A DNA stretch of 64,000 nt from Methylobacterium sp. 10 (GCF_000519085.1 NZ_KI912577.1:4644035-4708034), one strand, 5' to 3'. Shown: positions 50,827-60,855, counted from the stretch's first letter. Numbers and translations: made by a program. Notes: generated by a model not told the origin, from the sequence alone.

Positions 50827-51555
50827 TTCGATTTTCGCGACGACGGCCCGCACGCCGCCAGCCGGTCTGGTACGGGTTTCTCTCGATCCTTCCCGTTTTT
50901 GATCGTTACGAAGATGTGGCTGGCTCTCCCTTGGCGTGAGGCTCCACAGACGCGCGGCCGAAGCGTCCGGCTGATTGGGCCATCTTGGTCCGCCCCGCAC
51001 CTCAGCCGATCGATTCGTGCCGAGCCGTCCTCGCTGACGCCCTCATCCGCGATGACAGAGCCTTCGAACGAAGCGACTTGGCCGCTTGCCCCCATACGAT
51101 CGCCTGTCGGTGGCGATCCTGGTGACGTTGCGTTCGGAGGGGCGGAGTTCGGCCCCATTCACCCCCGATCGTCTCGTCCGTCGCATCGGCAACCCCATCA
51201 TCCCGGATCGAGCTGTCCGTCCTTCCTGCAATAAATCATATCTTGAGTCGTAATTTACATTTCATAAATGGTCGGTGATTGTCAATTGATCCATTGAAAT
51301 ACGACATCTTGCTGCCGCTGTTCGATCGAATGACCATTCGGTCTTTCGAGAGACGCGTGGTGCGGCCAGTTTTCTGCAAGGTTGGGTGATGTCGTCGATC
51401 CGATATAATTGTGAATCCAATCATAGCGACATCGATAGCACGAAGATTCGGTCTCTGTTTTAGTAAATGAGATATATAAGATCGGATCGAGCATTGGTGC
51501 CTTCTTCGCCGAAACTCCCGAAGACTTCAGTTCTCTGCTAGTTTTCGACACATTG
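50827..51555. other. 729-base spacer without a convincing gene
   Basis: No gene can be supported between tRNA-Ala copy 2 and the broken RTX gene. GC content falls from about 51220 on, similar to the spacer in front of the intact RTX gene. The RTX frame remains open back to 51439 without an ATG, so part of the original 5' end may lie here. Confidence 0.45.
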
Positions 51556-52791
51556 ATGCGGCTGTCTATTGGCAGGGCGAGTATTTTTGCGGATTTCAGT
51601 GATTCGTCCGATGCGTTGGATTTCACCGGGGGTGATCTCGGCGACGTCCTGGTGAGCGCCAGCGGCGATATCCTCAACGGCGGTGGTGGCGACGATGCCC
51701 TGGACGGCGGTGATGGCAACGACATCCTGGAAGCCGTCCTGGGCACCAACACCATCGACGGCGGCGCGGGGACCGACACCCTGAGCTACGGCTCGTTCAC
51801 GGAGGGCTACGAGTATCATAGCGGTTGATTCTTCGGTGTCGGGGTCGACATGGCAGGCGGCACAGGTGTGGATAACCGCGGAACGATTGTTCAGGACAGT
51901 TTCAGCAACATTTCCAATCTCCGCCTCACTTCTTTCGAGGATGCCGCAGACGGCGATGCCAACAACAACGTCATCGAGGGCGGCGCGGGAGGCGATCGCC
52001 TGACCGGCGGCGGCGGCATCGATACCCCGAGCTATGCCCATTCGACGGCGGGCGTCAGTGTCGGTCTTGTGAACGACCTGGCCGAAGTCGGCGACGCGGT
52101 AGGAGACACGTTCAGCGGGTTCGAGAACCTGCTCGGAAGCACCTTCGCCGATGGCCTGATCGGGGATACCGGCAATAACAGCATCAACGGCAATGGCGGC
52201 CGCGACTCGCTCAATGAGTTGGGCGGCAACGACCGTCTCGTCATCAGCGAAACGCCCGATTCCTTGGATGGCGGCGAGGGGAACGATTTCCTGTTCTTGA
52301 TGGGCACCGGCACCGTGAGCCTCGACGACGGCAACTTCACCGGTGTCGAGACCGTCTAAATCCGCAGCGATACGGACCTCGACATGTCCGGGGTGACTAC
52401 GGGCGCCAGGATCGTGTCTCAAACCTCGTTCGACGTGGGGATCGTCGGGACTTCGGGGGGCGACCGCATCCAGGTCAACAGGAGCAGCAACACGATCGAG
52501 GGCGGGGCCGGCAACGAAAAGATCATCGCGAGCGGCCGCGAGAACACGTTCCACTTCGAGGATGGCTTCGGGCGCGATACCGCCTACGGGTTCAGCATCG
52601 GCAATGACCACATCACCGTCGACATCGGAGGCGTCGATGCGAGCGACATGGTGCTGCGCGCCCTCAACGGCGGCCGGGACACCATGGTCACCTTCAAGGA
52701 CGTCGCCACCTCCAACAAGATTATCGTGCACGATGTGGGGATCGTAGACGTGCAGGCGGATCAGAGCGAGTTGTTCGTCTTCGGCGCGTGA
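51556..52791 (+). pseudogene. RTX calcium-binding protein gene broken by two in-frame stops
   Basis: One continuous reading frame of RTX repeats is interrupted by TGA at 51826-51828 and TAA at 52357-52359. All three segments are in the same frame, and similarity to the intact RTX protein at 33308 runs across the stops. Its repeats include GGGGDDALDGGDGNDILE and NTIDGGAGTDTLSYG. After the second stop come LDMSGVTTG (compare LDLSAVTTG), VLRALNGGRDTMVTF (compare VFRPLNGGRNTLVTF) and the end LFVFGA (compare LFLFGA). The 5' end is uncertain. It most likely makes no full product. Confidence 0.85.
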
Positions 52792-53112
52792 CGCGGGCGC
52801 CCCTGCGCATGGAGCGCCGTTCCCGGTGGCATTGGGAGCCGCGCTCGGTTTAGGGAGCTGGGCGGGAACGGACAATCCGGCCGTCCCTCCCCTCGGTCGA
52901 TCTCCGCCGTCGGGTGACTTGGCTTCCTCGATCTTGCCAGAACTGCCGTGGAGTGGCGTGAGCGGTCGTGGCCCGGTGGCTCCCCGATCGTTTGAGATCG
53001 CATCCGTCTGGACCGGACACCATCTCGTTCCTCGACAGATGGCGGCGGACGTGCGGGGACAGGCGCAGGATGATGGCGTGTGTCGCCCTCGACCGCATGA
53101 TAGGTCGGAACC
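52792..53112. other. 321-base spacer without a gene
   Basis: The region between the broken RTX gene and the UbiC-like gene returns to high GC. I see no gene, terminator or repeat in it that can be supported. It should contain the promoter of the gene at 53113. Confidence 0.4.
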
Positions 53113-53679
53113 ATGACCCTTCCCGCCGGACGGCACGCCCTCTCCACCTCCTCCAGCGAAACGGCTGAGGCGCTGATCGAGACCCTGAGCGCGCGGCTCC
53201 TCGACGGCGACAGTGCGACATCCGTGCTGGAGCGCTGGTGCGAGGAGCGTCGGCTCGCGTCGAAGGCCCGTCTGGTGGCGGCGCGGGTTCCGTGTCCCGA
53301 ACGCGGGCCGAGCCCGGAGCAGATCCAGCGGCTCGCCCTGTCCGACGGAGAGGCGGTTCGGTACCGGCACGTGCGCCTGAGCTGCGGAGGCCACGTCCTG
53401 TCGCAGGCCGAGAACTGGTACGTCCCGGCTCGCCTGACGACGGAGATGAACTTGCTCCTCGATGTGACCGAGGCTCCCTTCGGCCGGGTGGTCCACACCC
53501 TGTTCCCCAAACGGCGAAACCTCCGCCTGCTGAGATTGTGGCCGCGGGATGCGGGTGTTCCCGGCCCGTCGGATCTCGTCTTCGCTATCGAGGCGATCCT
53601 CTCGGACCGGTCCGGGCGTCCGATCTGCGAGGTCAGCGAGACCTATACCGGCGCCATCCTCGCAAACGGCGACGCTTAG
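53113..53679 (+). CDS. UbiC-like (chorismate lyase-fold) hypothetical protein
   Basis: A 188-residue protein resembling the chorismate pyruvate-lyase fold. The pattern RHVRLSCGGHVLSQAENWYVP (about 76-96), then LLDVTEAPFGRVVHTL (about 104-119) and ICEVSETYTGAIL (about 171-183), mirrors UbiC, in which an Arg after the first block and a final Glu bind product. Here the equivalent residues appear present but the alignment is from memory. True UbiC makes 4-hydroxybenzoate for ubiquinone. No ubiA or other ubi gene is adjacent, so the assignment is tentative. It converges with rfbA. Confidence 0.55.
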   Translation: MTLPAGRHALSTSSSETAEALIETLSARLLDGDSATSVLERWCEERRLASKARLVAARVPCPERGPSPEQIQRLALSDGEAVRYRHVRLSCGGHVLSQAENWYVPARLTTEMNLLLDVTEAPFGRVVHTLFPKRRNLRLLRLWPRDAGVPGPSDLVFAIEAILSDRSGRPICEVSETYTGAILANGDA

Positions 53680-53688
53680 CTGCTTTCG

Positions 53689-54579
53689 TCACTCGTCGAG
53701 GCGGGATTCCGGGTCGAGCTTCGACAGTTTCAGGAGGTTCTGGCCGTAGGCGGTCTTGGCGAAGAGCTCGCCACGGGCGATCAGCTGCGCCTTGTCGATG
53801 AAGCCCTGGAGATAGGCGATCTCCTCCAGGCAGGCGACCTGAAGGCCCTGCCGGTTCTGCAACGTGCGCACGAATTCGCCCGCCTCCAGCAGGCTGTCAT
53901 GCGTCCCCGTATCGAGCCAGGCATAGCCGCGCGACATGCGCTGCACATGGAGTTCGCCGAGGTCGAGATAGGCTTGGTTGACGGATGTGATTTCCAGCTC
54001 GCCGCGGGCCGACGGTTCCACGGCGGCCGCGATGTCGAGCACCCGGTTGTCGTAGAAGTAGAGGCCGGTCACGGCCCAGGGACTTTCCGGCACCGATGGC
54101 TTCTCGACGATGCGCAGGGGGCGTGCGTCGCGGTCGAGGGTGACCACGCCGTAAGCTTCCGGGTGGTCCACGTGATAGGCGAAGATCGTCGCGCCACTTT
54201 CCCGTTCGCGCGCCTGTTTCAGCATGGCGCTCATGCCCGAGCCAAAGAACAGGTTGTCCCCCAGCACCAGGGCGACGTCGTCCGTGCCAACGAAGTCGCG
54301 TCCGATGGTGAAGGCCTGGGCGAGGCCTTCCGGCCGTGGCTGCACCGCGTAGCTGAAGGAGAGGCCGAACTGCTCGCCAGTGCCGAACAGGCGCTCGTAA
54401 TTGCCGAGATGCTCCGGGCTCGAGATGATCAGGATCTCGCGGATGCCGGCGAGCATCAGCACCGAGACCGGATAATAGATCATTGGCTTGTCGTAGACGG
54501 GCAGCAGCTGCTTGTTGATCGACAGGGTCGCCGGGTGGAGGCGCGTGCCGGACCCGCCGGCGAGAACGATGCCCTTCAT
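53689..54579 (-). CDS. rfbA: glucose-1-phosphate thymidylyltransferase
   Basis: A 296-residue nucleotidyltransferase that makes dTDP-glucose, the first step to dTDP-L-rhamnose. GIVLAGGSGTRLHPAT (3-18), LPVYDKPMIYYPVSVLMLAGI (26-46), LVLGDNLFFG (about 105-114) and WLDTGTHDSLLEA (about 220-232) are diagnostic RmlA/RfbA motifs. It is the last gene of the rhamnose operon and overlaps rfbD by four bases (ATGA). Confidence 0.97.
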   Translation of the reverse strand: MKGIVLAGGSGTRLHPATLSINKQLLPVYDKPMIYYPVSVLMLAGIREILIISSPEHLGNYERLFGTGEQFGLSFSYAVQPRPEGLAQAFTIGRDFVGTDDVALVLGDNLFFGSGMSAMLKQARERESGATIFAYHVDHPEAYGVVTLDRDARPLRIVEKPSVPESPWAVTGLYFYDNRVLDIAAAVEPSARGELEITSVNQAYLDLGELHVQRMSRGYAWLDTGTHDSLLEAGEFVRTLQNRQGLQVACLEEIAYLQGFIDKAQLIARGELFAKTAYGQNLLKLSKLDPESRLDE

Positions 54580-55484
54580 GACTGTGTCTCTACTGAATGG
54601 TGCGCGGGACCGACCAGCCGGTCGAGGATGTCGTCAAGGGCGGCCTGCCAGGGGCGCGGCGTCAGCCCGTAGGCCGTCGTCAGGCTCTCCGTCGACAATT
54701 GCGAATTGGCCGGCCGCCGCGCGGGCGTCGGATAGGCGCTCGTGGGGATGCCGTTGACCGGGACGCTCCGCCCGCCGCGTGCGGCCGAGCCGGCGACGAT
54801 GGCTTGCGCGAAACCGTGCCAGGTGGTCGCGCCCGCATTGACGAAGTGGTGCGTGCCCGTGGGTGCGTCGCTGTCGGCGGAAAGACGCAGGGCGATGTCC
54901 GCGAGGGCGGCGGCGAGATCGGCGGCCGAGGTCGGGCAACCGCGCTGGTCGTTCACGACGGTCAGCGCATCCCGTTCGGCTGCGAGCCGCAGCATCGTCT
55001 TCACGAAGTTGCCCCGGTGCGGGCTCACGACCCACGCCGTGCGCAGGATTGCGTGGCGCGGATTGGCGGTTCGGACCGCCATCTCCCCGGCGGCCTTGCT
55101 GGCGCCGTAGACGCTGGTCGGACGGATCGCCGCGTCGGGCGCGTAGGCGCCCGGTGCGGCGCCGTCGAAGACGTAATCGGTGGAGACGTGAACGAAGGGA
55201 ATGCCCCGCCGCGCCGTCTCGGCCGCCAGGATGGCGGGGGCCAGGGCGTTGAGGCGCCAGGCCTCCACCACCTCCGACTCGGCCTTGTCCACGGCGGTAT
55301 AGGCGGCCGCGTTCACCACCGCCCCGATGGTGCGCTCGGAGAAGACCCGTGCCACGGCGCCGGCGTCGGTGATGTCGAGTTCGGCTCGGGTGGGGGCGAC
55401 GAGGGTCACGCCCGCGCCCCAATGCCGAGAGGCCTGCAGTTCGGTGCCGACCTGGCCCGCCCCGCCGAGGATCAGGATATCCAT
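54576..55484 (-). CDS. rfbD: dTDP-4-dehydrorhamnose reductase
   Basis: A 302-residue NAD(P)H-dependent short-chain reductase, the last step of dTDP-L-rhamnose synthesis. The cofactor motif is LGGAGQVGTEL (6-16). VVNAAAYTAVDKAESE (about 61-76), VHVSTDYVFDG (about 103-113) and YGASKAAGE with Tyr-x3-Lys (about 132-140) are typical of RmlD. The start MDILIL lies 1 base from the rfbB stop. Confidence 0.96.
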   Translation of the reverse strand: MDILILGGAGQVGTELQASRHWGAGVTLVAPTRAELDITDAGAVARVFSERTIGAVVNAAAYTAVDKAESEVVEAWRLNALAPAILAAETARRGIPFVHVSTDYVFDGAAPGAYAPDAAIRPTSVYGASKAAGEMAVRTANPRHAILRTAWVVSPHRGNFVKTMLRLAAERDALTVVNDQRGCPTSAADLAAALADIALRLSADSDAPTGTHHFVNAGATTWHGFAQAIVAGSAARGGRSVPVNGIPTSAYPTPARRPANSQLSTESLTTAYGLTPRPWQAALDDILDRLVGPAHHSVETQS

Positions 55485-55485
55485 G

Positions 55486-56562
55486 TCAAGCCTTCGTGGC
55501 AGGTGTACCGAGGCCGAGGCGCTCGCCGGTATAGCGGCCCTCGCGGATCGGGCGCCACCAAGCTTCGTTGTCGAGATACCAGCGCACGGTCTCCTCCAGG
55601 GCATCCTCGAAGGATTTGGTGGGGGTCCAGCCGATCTCCCGCTCGGCCTTGCCGGGGTCGATGGCATAGCGCCGGTCGTGGCCCGGCCGGTCGGCGACGA
55701 AGGAAATCAGGCGCTCGTGCGGCCCATGCTCCGGCCGTAGCCGGTCGAAGGCGGCGCAGAGGGCCTTCACCACCGCGAGGTTGTTGCGCACCGAGCGGCC
55801 GCCCAGGAGATAGGTCTCGCCGAGGCGGCCTCGTTCCAGCACCGCCACGAGGCCGCGTGCGTGGTCTTCCACATGGATCCAGTCGCGTTCGTTAAGGCCG
55901 TCGCCGTAGACCGGCAGGGGCCGGCCTTCGAGGGCGTTGAGGATCATCAGCGGGATCAGCTTCTCCGGGAAATGCCGTGGGCCGTAATTGTTCGAGCAGT
56001 TCGTCACCAGCACCGGCAAGCCGTAAGTCTCGCCCCAGGCCCGTGCCAGATGGTCGGAGGCGGCCTTGGAGGCCGAATAGGGCGAGCGCGGGTCGTAGCG
56101 GCTGTCCTCGGTGAAGAAGCCGTCAGGCGGGAGCGAGCCGTAGACCTCGTCGGTGGAGACGTGGAGGAACCGGAATGCCGCCCTCGCCTCGCCGGTGAGC
56201 CCTTCCCAGTACGTTCGGGCGCCGTCGAGCATCACCTGCGTGCCGACGACATTGGTGCGGATGAAGGCGCCGGGATCGGTGATCGAGCGGTCCACATGGC
56301 TCTCTGCGGCGAGATGCATGACGGCGTCGGGCCGGAACTCGGCGTAGAGGGCGTGCACGGTGGCGGGATCGCAGATGTCGCCGGTCACGAGACGGTGCCG
56401 CGGATCGCCGTCGAGGGGAGCCAGCGAGATCGGGTTGGCCGCATAGGTCAGCGCGTCGAGGGTCGCGACCTCACGGCCTAGATCCCGGACGAGGTGCAGG
56501 ACCAGCGCCGAGCCGATGAAGCCGCATCCGCCCGTGACCAGGATGCGCAGGGGTTTGGCCAT
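55486..56562 (-). CDS. rfbB: dTDP-glucose 4,6-dehydratase
   Basis: A 358-residue extended short-chain dehydratase, the second step of rhamnose synthesis. VTGGCGFIGSALVLHL (about 8-23), HLAAESHVDRSI (about 81-92), HVSTDEVYGSL (about 133-143, catalytic Asp/Glu) and YSASKAASDHLARAW (about 161-175) are typical. The ATG start was chosen over a GTG two codons upstream because GAGGA is better spaced. It is separated from rfbC by 165 bases of spacer without a gene. Confidence 0.97.
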   Translation of the reverse strand: MAKPLRILVTGGCGFIGSALVLHLVRDLGREVATLDALTYAANPISLAPLDGDPRHRLVTGDICDPATVHALYAEFRPDAVMHLAAESHVDRSITDPGAFIRTNVVGTQVMLDGARTYWEGLTGEARAAFRFLHVSTDEVYGSLPPDGFFTEDSRYDPRSPYSASKAASDHLARAWGETYGLPVLVTNCSNNYGPRHFPEKLIPLMILNALEGRPLPVYGDGLNERDWIHVEDHARGLVAVLERGRLGETYLLGGRSVRNNLAVVKALCAAFDRLRPEHGPHERLISFVADRPGHDRRYAIDPGKAEREIGWTPTKSFEDALEETVRWYLDNEAWWRPIREGRYTGERLGLGTPATKA

Positions 56563-56727
56563 GTTCACAAATCCTCATGGTCACGCATGGGCGGGTCCGT
56601 ATCCTGCCGCTACCACGTGTTTTCGCTGATGGGGCAGGCAATGGTTCGGAGTGCCGCACAAAGCTCCCGGTCACGGTCGGTTCTCGCTCGGAGCACGATG
56701 GAGCAGCGGGAGTTTTGTGAGAGACAC

Positions 56728-57279
56728 TCAGAACACAGCGCCGATATCGGCGAAGGACGGTGCCACGCGATCCTTGTCGGACAGGACGGCCTCGTTCTCG
56801 CCCACCGGCCAGGCTATGGCCAGATCGGGATCGTTCCAGGCGAGATTGCGGTCGTGCTCGCGGCTGTAATAGGCCGACACCTTGTAGGCGACCATAGTGT
56901 CGGGTTCCAGGGTGCAGAACCCATGGCCGAATCCCACAGGGACGTAGAGTTGTTCGCCCTCGGCGGCGTCGAGCCGGACGGCGACGTGGCGTCCGTAGGT
57001 CTCGGATCCGCGCCGCAGGTCGACGGCGACATCGAGGATGGCGCCCGACAGGACGCGCACGAGCTTGGCCTGACCCGCCGGTGGGAGCTGGAAATGCAGG
57101 CCGCGAACGGTCCCCTTCTGGGCGGAGAAGGATTGATTATCCTGCACGAAGGCGTCGGCGATCCCGGCCGCAGCCAGGACATCGGCCCGGAAGGTTTCCG
57201 AGAACCAGCCCCTGTCGTCGCCGAAGCGATTGGGCACGACCCGCTTCACCGCGGGAATCTGTGTCTCGATCACACGCAT
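56728..57279 (-). CDS. rfbC: dTDP-4-dehydrorhamnose 3,5-epimerase
   Basis: A 183-residue cupin-fold epimerase, the third step of rhamnose synthesis. DDRGWFSETFR (about 21-31), VQDNQSFSAQKGTVRGLHFQLPP (about 45-67, catalytic His), DVAVDLRRGSETYG (about 83-96) and VPVGFGHGFCTLEP are diagnostic. The start MRVIET was chosen as the conserved N-terminus. It is the first gene of the rhamnose cluster (order rfbC, B, D, A). Confidence 0.96.
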   Translation of the reverse strand: MRVIETQIPAVKRVVPNRFGDDRGWFSETFRADVLAAAGIADAFVQDNQSFSAQKGTVRGLHFQLPPAGQAKLVRVLSGAILDVAVDLRRGSETYGRHVAVRLDAAEGEQLYVPVGFGHGFCTLEPDTMVAYKVSAYYSREHDRNLAWNDPDLAIAWPVGENEAVLSDKDRVAPSFADIGAVF

Positions 57280-57463
57280 CGCGATCCACCCTCCTACATT
57301 GGGGGCCTCTAGGCGCGTGCCGGGCCGCCCTGTCAAGGCATACGGTGGCGCAGCTTGCCTGCCTCGACCCTGCGCTTGCCCCTCCCATGCCGGATGGCTA
57401 ACTCCCGCTTCCCGCAAGGTGGGGCCGCCCCGGCGGCCGCCGGAACCGTTCGAGAGGACGAAA

Positions 57464-57895
57464 ATGAAGATGAAGTTCGGAGCGATGCCGTCGCGATCCG
57501 CTGCGGCCGTCATGGCCCTGATCGCGATGACGGGAGGGGTCGTCGCCCAGCAGAGGGCAGACCCGAGCGGGGTCTGGCTCACAGAGAACGGGGATTCGAA
57601 AGTCCGGATCGCACGTTGCGGCGGCGGCTATTGCGGCACCCTGGTGAGCGTGCCCGGCAAGGGCCTCGATTCCAAGAACCCCGATGCCTCCCTGCAATCC
57701 CGCAGCCTGATCGGCGTCCAGATCATGAACGCGGCGACCCCGTCCGGGGACGGCTACGAGGGCTCTCTCTACAACCCCAACGACGGCAAGACCTATTCCG
57801 GCAGTCTCACGGTCAAGGGACCGAACGTGGTCGAAGTGGCGGGCTGCGTCATGAGTGTGTTCTGCAAGCGCCAGACTTGGAAGCGCGTCAACTGA
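57464..57895 (+). CDS. exported DUF2147 family protein
   Basis: A 143-residue exported protein of the DUF2147 family, function unknown. The signal peptide lies near 10-29 (AAVMALIAMTGGVVAQ). The mature domain starts DPSGVWLTENGDSKVRIARC, with GGGYCGTLV and later PNDGKTYSGSLTVKGPNVVEVAGCVMSVFCKRQTW, the usual DUF2147 ending. Four Cys may form disulfides. A GAGAGGACG ribosome site is visible. Its last eight bases overlap the end of alaS on the other strand. Confidence 0.9.
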   Translation: MKMKFGAMPSRSAAAVMALIAMTGGVVAQQRADPSGVWLTENGDSKVRIARCGGGYCGTLVSVPGKGLDSKNPDASLQSRSLIGVQIMNAATPSGDGYEGSLYNPNDGKTYSGSLTVKGPNVVEVAGCVMSVFCKRQTWKRVN

Positions 57896-60566
57896 CGGAG
57901 AGCGCCTGGGCAATGGCGTCGATCGCCGCCTGGGCGCCTGTTCCCTCCGGGCCGCCGGCCTGCGCCATGTCGCGGCGTCCGCCGCCGCCCTTGCCGCCGA
58001 GATGCCCTGCCCCGGCGCGGACGAGAGCCACCGCGTCGAAGCGGTCGGTTAGATCCTCGGTGACGCCGACGACGAGGCCGGCCTTGCCGTCCGGCGACAC
58101 TCCGACCAGGGCGACGATGCCGGAGCCAATGCGGCTCTTGCCGGCATCGGCCAGGCTCTTCAGGTCGCGCATCTCGACGCCCTCGACGATCTTGGCCATG
58201 AGCTTGACGCCGCCGACCTCGACGAGGCCGTCGTCGTTCCCCGACGAGCCGCCCATGGCGAGCTTCTTCTTCGCTTCCGACAACTCGCGTTCCAGGCGGC
58301 GGCGCTCCTCGATGAGCCCGCTCAGTCGCTCGGGCACGTCGGCGCTCTGGACCTTGAGGAGCCCGGCGATCTGGCCGAGGGTGCGGCTTTCCTCGGCGCG
58401 GTGACGGCGGGCCGCCCCGGCGGTGAGGGCCTCGATCCGGCGCACGCCGGCACCCACCGCGCTCTCGCCGAGCACCGATATTTGACCGATCTCGCCAGTA
58501 CGGCTCGCATGGGTGCCGCCGCACAATTCGATGGAGAAGGCCTGAAGGCGCCCCTCCTCCGCGAGTTCCCCCCGATCGTCGACCGGGCATCCCATGGAGA
58601 CGACGCGAACCTCATCGCCGTATTTCTCGCCGAACAGGGCGCGGGCGCCGGAAGCGACGGCGTCGTCCTGGGCCATCAGCTTCGTCACCACGGGCGTGTT
58701 CTGCAGGAGAACCGCGTTGGCGATGTCCTCGACGGCGCGGAGCTCGGCATCGTCCATGGGTTTGGGATGGCTGAAATCGAAGCGCAGGCGCTCGGCCGAG
58801 ACCAGCGACCCCTTCTGGGCCACATGATCGCCGAGCACCTGGCGCAGGGCCTCGTGCAGCAGGTGGGTGGCCGAATGGTTGGCGCGGATCGCCGACCGGC
58901 GGGCGTGATCGACGGTGAGCTCGGCCGCCTGCCCGAGGGTCAGCCGCCCCTCGTCGATGGTGACGTGATGCACGAAGAGATCGCCGAGCTTCTTCTCCGT
59001 GGCCGTGACCCGCGCGCTAAGGCCCAACGCGGTCAGGTGGCCGGTATCGCCGACCTGACCACCGGATTCGGCGTAGAATGGTGTCTGGTTGAGGAGCGCG
59101 AGGCCGGTCTCCCCGGCCGACAGGCTCTCTACCTCCGCCCCGTCGCGCAGAAGCGCGGTCACGATGCCTTCCGCGCCCTCGGTCTCGTATCCAAGGAACT
59201 CGGTGGCGCCGACGCGCTCCTTGATGCCGTACCAGACCGTTTCGGTGGCGGCCTCGCCCGAGCCGGTCCAGGCGGCGCGGGCGGCCTTGCGTTGGCGCTC
59301 CATCGCCTGACCGAACGCGTCCGTGTCGACGCCGATGCCGCGGGCCTTCAGGGCGTCCTGGGTCAGGTCGAGGGGGAAGCCGTAGGTGTCGTAGAGGGTG
59401 AAGGCGGTCTCGCCGGACAGGTTCTGGCCGGAGACCAGGGTGCGGCTCTCGGTATCGAGGATGGCGAGGCCCCGCTCGAGGGTGCGGCGGAAGCGGGTTT
59501 CCTCGAGGCGCAGTGTCTCCGAGATCAGGCTCTCGGCGCGGGTTAGTTCGGGATAGGCTTGCCCCATCTCGCGGATGAGGGTGGGAACCAGACGGAACAT
59601 CACCGGCTCGCGGGAGCCTAGGAGTTCGAGGTGACGCATGGCGCGGCGCATGATGCGGCGCAGGACGTAGCCCCGGCCCTCGTTCGACGGCAGCACGCCG
59701 TCGGCGATGAGGAACGAGACCGAACGCAGGTGATCGGCGATGACGCGGTAGGACGCGACGGTGCCGGGCTCCGGCGGCCGGCCTACCGCGTGGCTCACCG
59801 CATCGATGAGGGCCTTGAACAGGTCGGTGTCGTAATTGCTGGTGACGCCCTGGAGGATCGCCGCCATGCGCTCCAGCCCCATGCCGGTGTCGATGGAGGG
59901 GCGCGGCAGGGCGAGGCGGTTGCCAGGCTCGATCTGCTCGTACTGCATGAAGACGAGGTTCCAGAATTCCAGGAACCGGTCCCCGTCCTCGTCCGGCGAG
60001 CCGGGAGGACCGCCCTGCAGGCCGGGACCCTGATCGATGAAAATCTCCGAGCACGGCCCGCAGGGGCCGGTATCGCCCATCTGCCAGAAATTGTCAGAGG
60101 TGCCGATGCGGATGATCCGGTCGTCGCCAAAACCCGCGATCTTCTTCCAAAGGTCGGCCGCCTCCTCGTCATCCGCATAGACGGTGACGAGGAGCCTGTC
60201 CTTCGACAGGCCGAACTCCTTCGTGATCAGGCTCCAGGCCAATTCGATTGCCCGCGGCTTGAAATAATCGCCGAAGGAGAAGTTGCCGAGCATCTCGAAG
60301 AAGGTGTGGTGGCGCGCAGTATAGCCGACATTGTCAAGGTCGTTGTGCTTGCCGCCGGCGCGTACGCATTTCTGCGCCGTAGTGGCCCGGTTGTAGGGCC
60401 GCTTCTCCACACCGGTGAAAACGTTCTTGAACTGCACCATCCCCGCATTGGTGAACATCAATGTCGGGTCGTTGCGCGGCACGAGGGACGACGACGGCAC
60501 CACGGCGTGGTCCGCCTTGGCGAAATAGTCGAGGAAGGCCGACCGGATCTCGTTGACGCCGCTCAT
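57888..60566 (-). CDS. alaS: alanyl-tRNA synthetase
   Basis: An 892-residue class II synthetase. The start SGVNEIRSAFLDYFAKADH and NAGMVQFKNVFTG lead into motif 1-3 of the aminoacylation domain (about 1-360). The editing domain has HSATHLLHEAL (about 563) and CGGTHASRTGEIGQ (about 681). The C-Ala domain ends the protein. The start at MSGVNE was chosen although the frame is open further upstream. It is downstream of recA on the same strand, the common recA-alaS arrangement. Confidence 0.98.
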   Translation of the reverse strand: MSGVNEIRSAFLDYFAKADHAVVPSSSLVPRNDPTLMFTNAGMVQFKNVFTGVEKRPYNRATTAQKCVRAGGKHNDLDNVGYTARHHTFFEMLGNFSFGDYFKPRAIELAWSLITKEFGLSKDRLLVTVYADDEEAADLWKKIAGFGDDRIIRIGTSDNFWQMGDTGPCGPCSEIFIDQGPGLQGGPPGSPDEDGDRFLEFWNLVFMQYEQIEPGNRLALPRPSIDTGMGLERMAAILQGVTSNYDTDLFKALIDAVSHAVGRPPEPGTVASYRVIADHLRSVSFLIADGVLPSNEGRGYVLRRIMRRAMRHLELLGSREPVMFRLVPTLIREMGQAYPELTRAESLISETLRLEETRFRRTLERGLAILDTESRTLVSGQNLSGETAFTLYDTYGFPLDLTQDALKARGIGVDTDAFGQAMERQRKAARAAWTGSGEAATETVWYGIKERVGATEFLGYETEGAEGIVTALLRDGAEVESLSAGETGLALLNQTPFYAESGGQVGDTGHLTALGLSARVTATEKKLGDLFVHHVTIDEGRLTLGQAAELTVDHARRSAIRANHSATHLLHEALRQVLGDHVAQKGSLVSAERLRFDFSHPKPMDDAELRAVEDIANAVLLQNTPVVTKLMAQDDAVASGARALFGEKYGDEVRVVSMGCPVDDRGELAEEGRLQAFSIELCGGTHASRTGEIGQISVLGESAVGAGVRRIEALTAGAARRHRAEESRTLGQIAGLLKVQSADVPERLSGLIEERRRLERELSEAKKKLAMGGSSGNDDGLVEVGGVKLMAKIVEGVEMRDLKSLADAGKSRIGSGIVALVGVSPDGKAGLVVGVTEDLTDRFDAVALVRAGAGHLGGKGGGGRRDMAQAGGPEGTGAQAAIDAIAQALSVS

Positions 60567-60799
60567 CGTGAAATGACTCTGTCGTGCGCTTTGGGCGGTC
60601 GAGACGACGACCCGAGGCTTCTTCGTGGCTTGCGCCCTCATAAGGAGGCCGGACCGTCGAGTCACGCCCGGTCCGCAATGGTGCGTTCCGGTTTCTTCAC
60701 GGTGCGGCCCACGAACGGCTGGCCGCGCCCACCACCGCGCCTGACGATCGATCGTCGGGCGATCAACGGGCCGGTCCGCACCGGCGAGATGATCCGAAC

Positions 60800-60833
60800 A
60801 TGAAAGAGGCCGCCGCAGAAGTCTGCGACGGCC
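60800..60833 (-). terminator. terminator hairpin downstream of recA
   Basis: A 12-base inverted repeat with one mismatch, GGCCGCCGCAGA (60808-60819) and TCTGCGACGGCC (60822-60833), begins 23 bases past the recA stop and is followed on the minus strand by TCTTTCATG. The T-run is weak, so termination may be partial, allowing read-through to alaS. Confidence 0.65.
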
Positions 60834-60855
60834 AATTCGATAACCTGCGAGGCGA

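Noticed and set aside
50899..51234. A 111-codon plus-strand frame after the second tRNA
   Set aside because: No domain or ribosome site, a competing frame of similar length lies on the other strand, and composition fits neither strand as coding.
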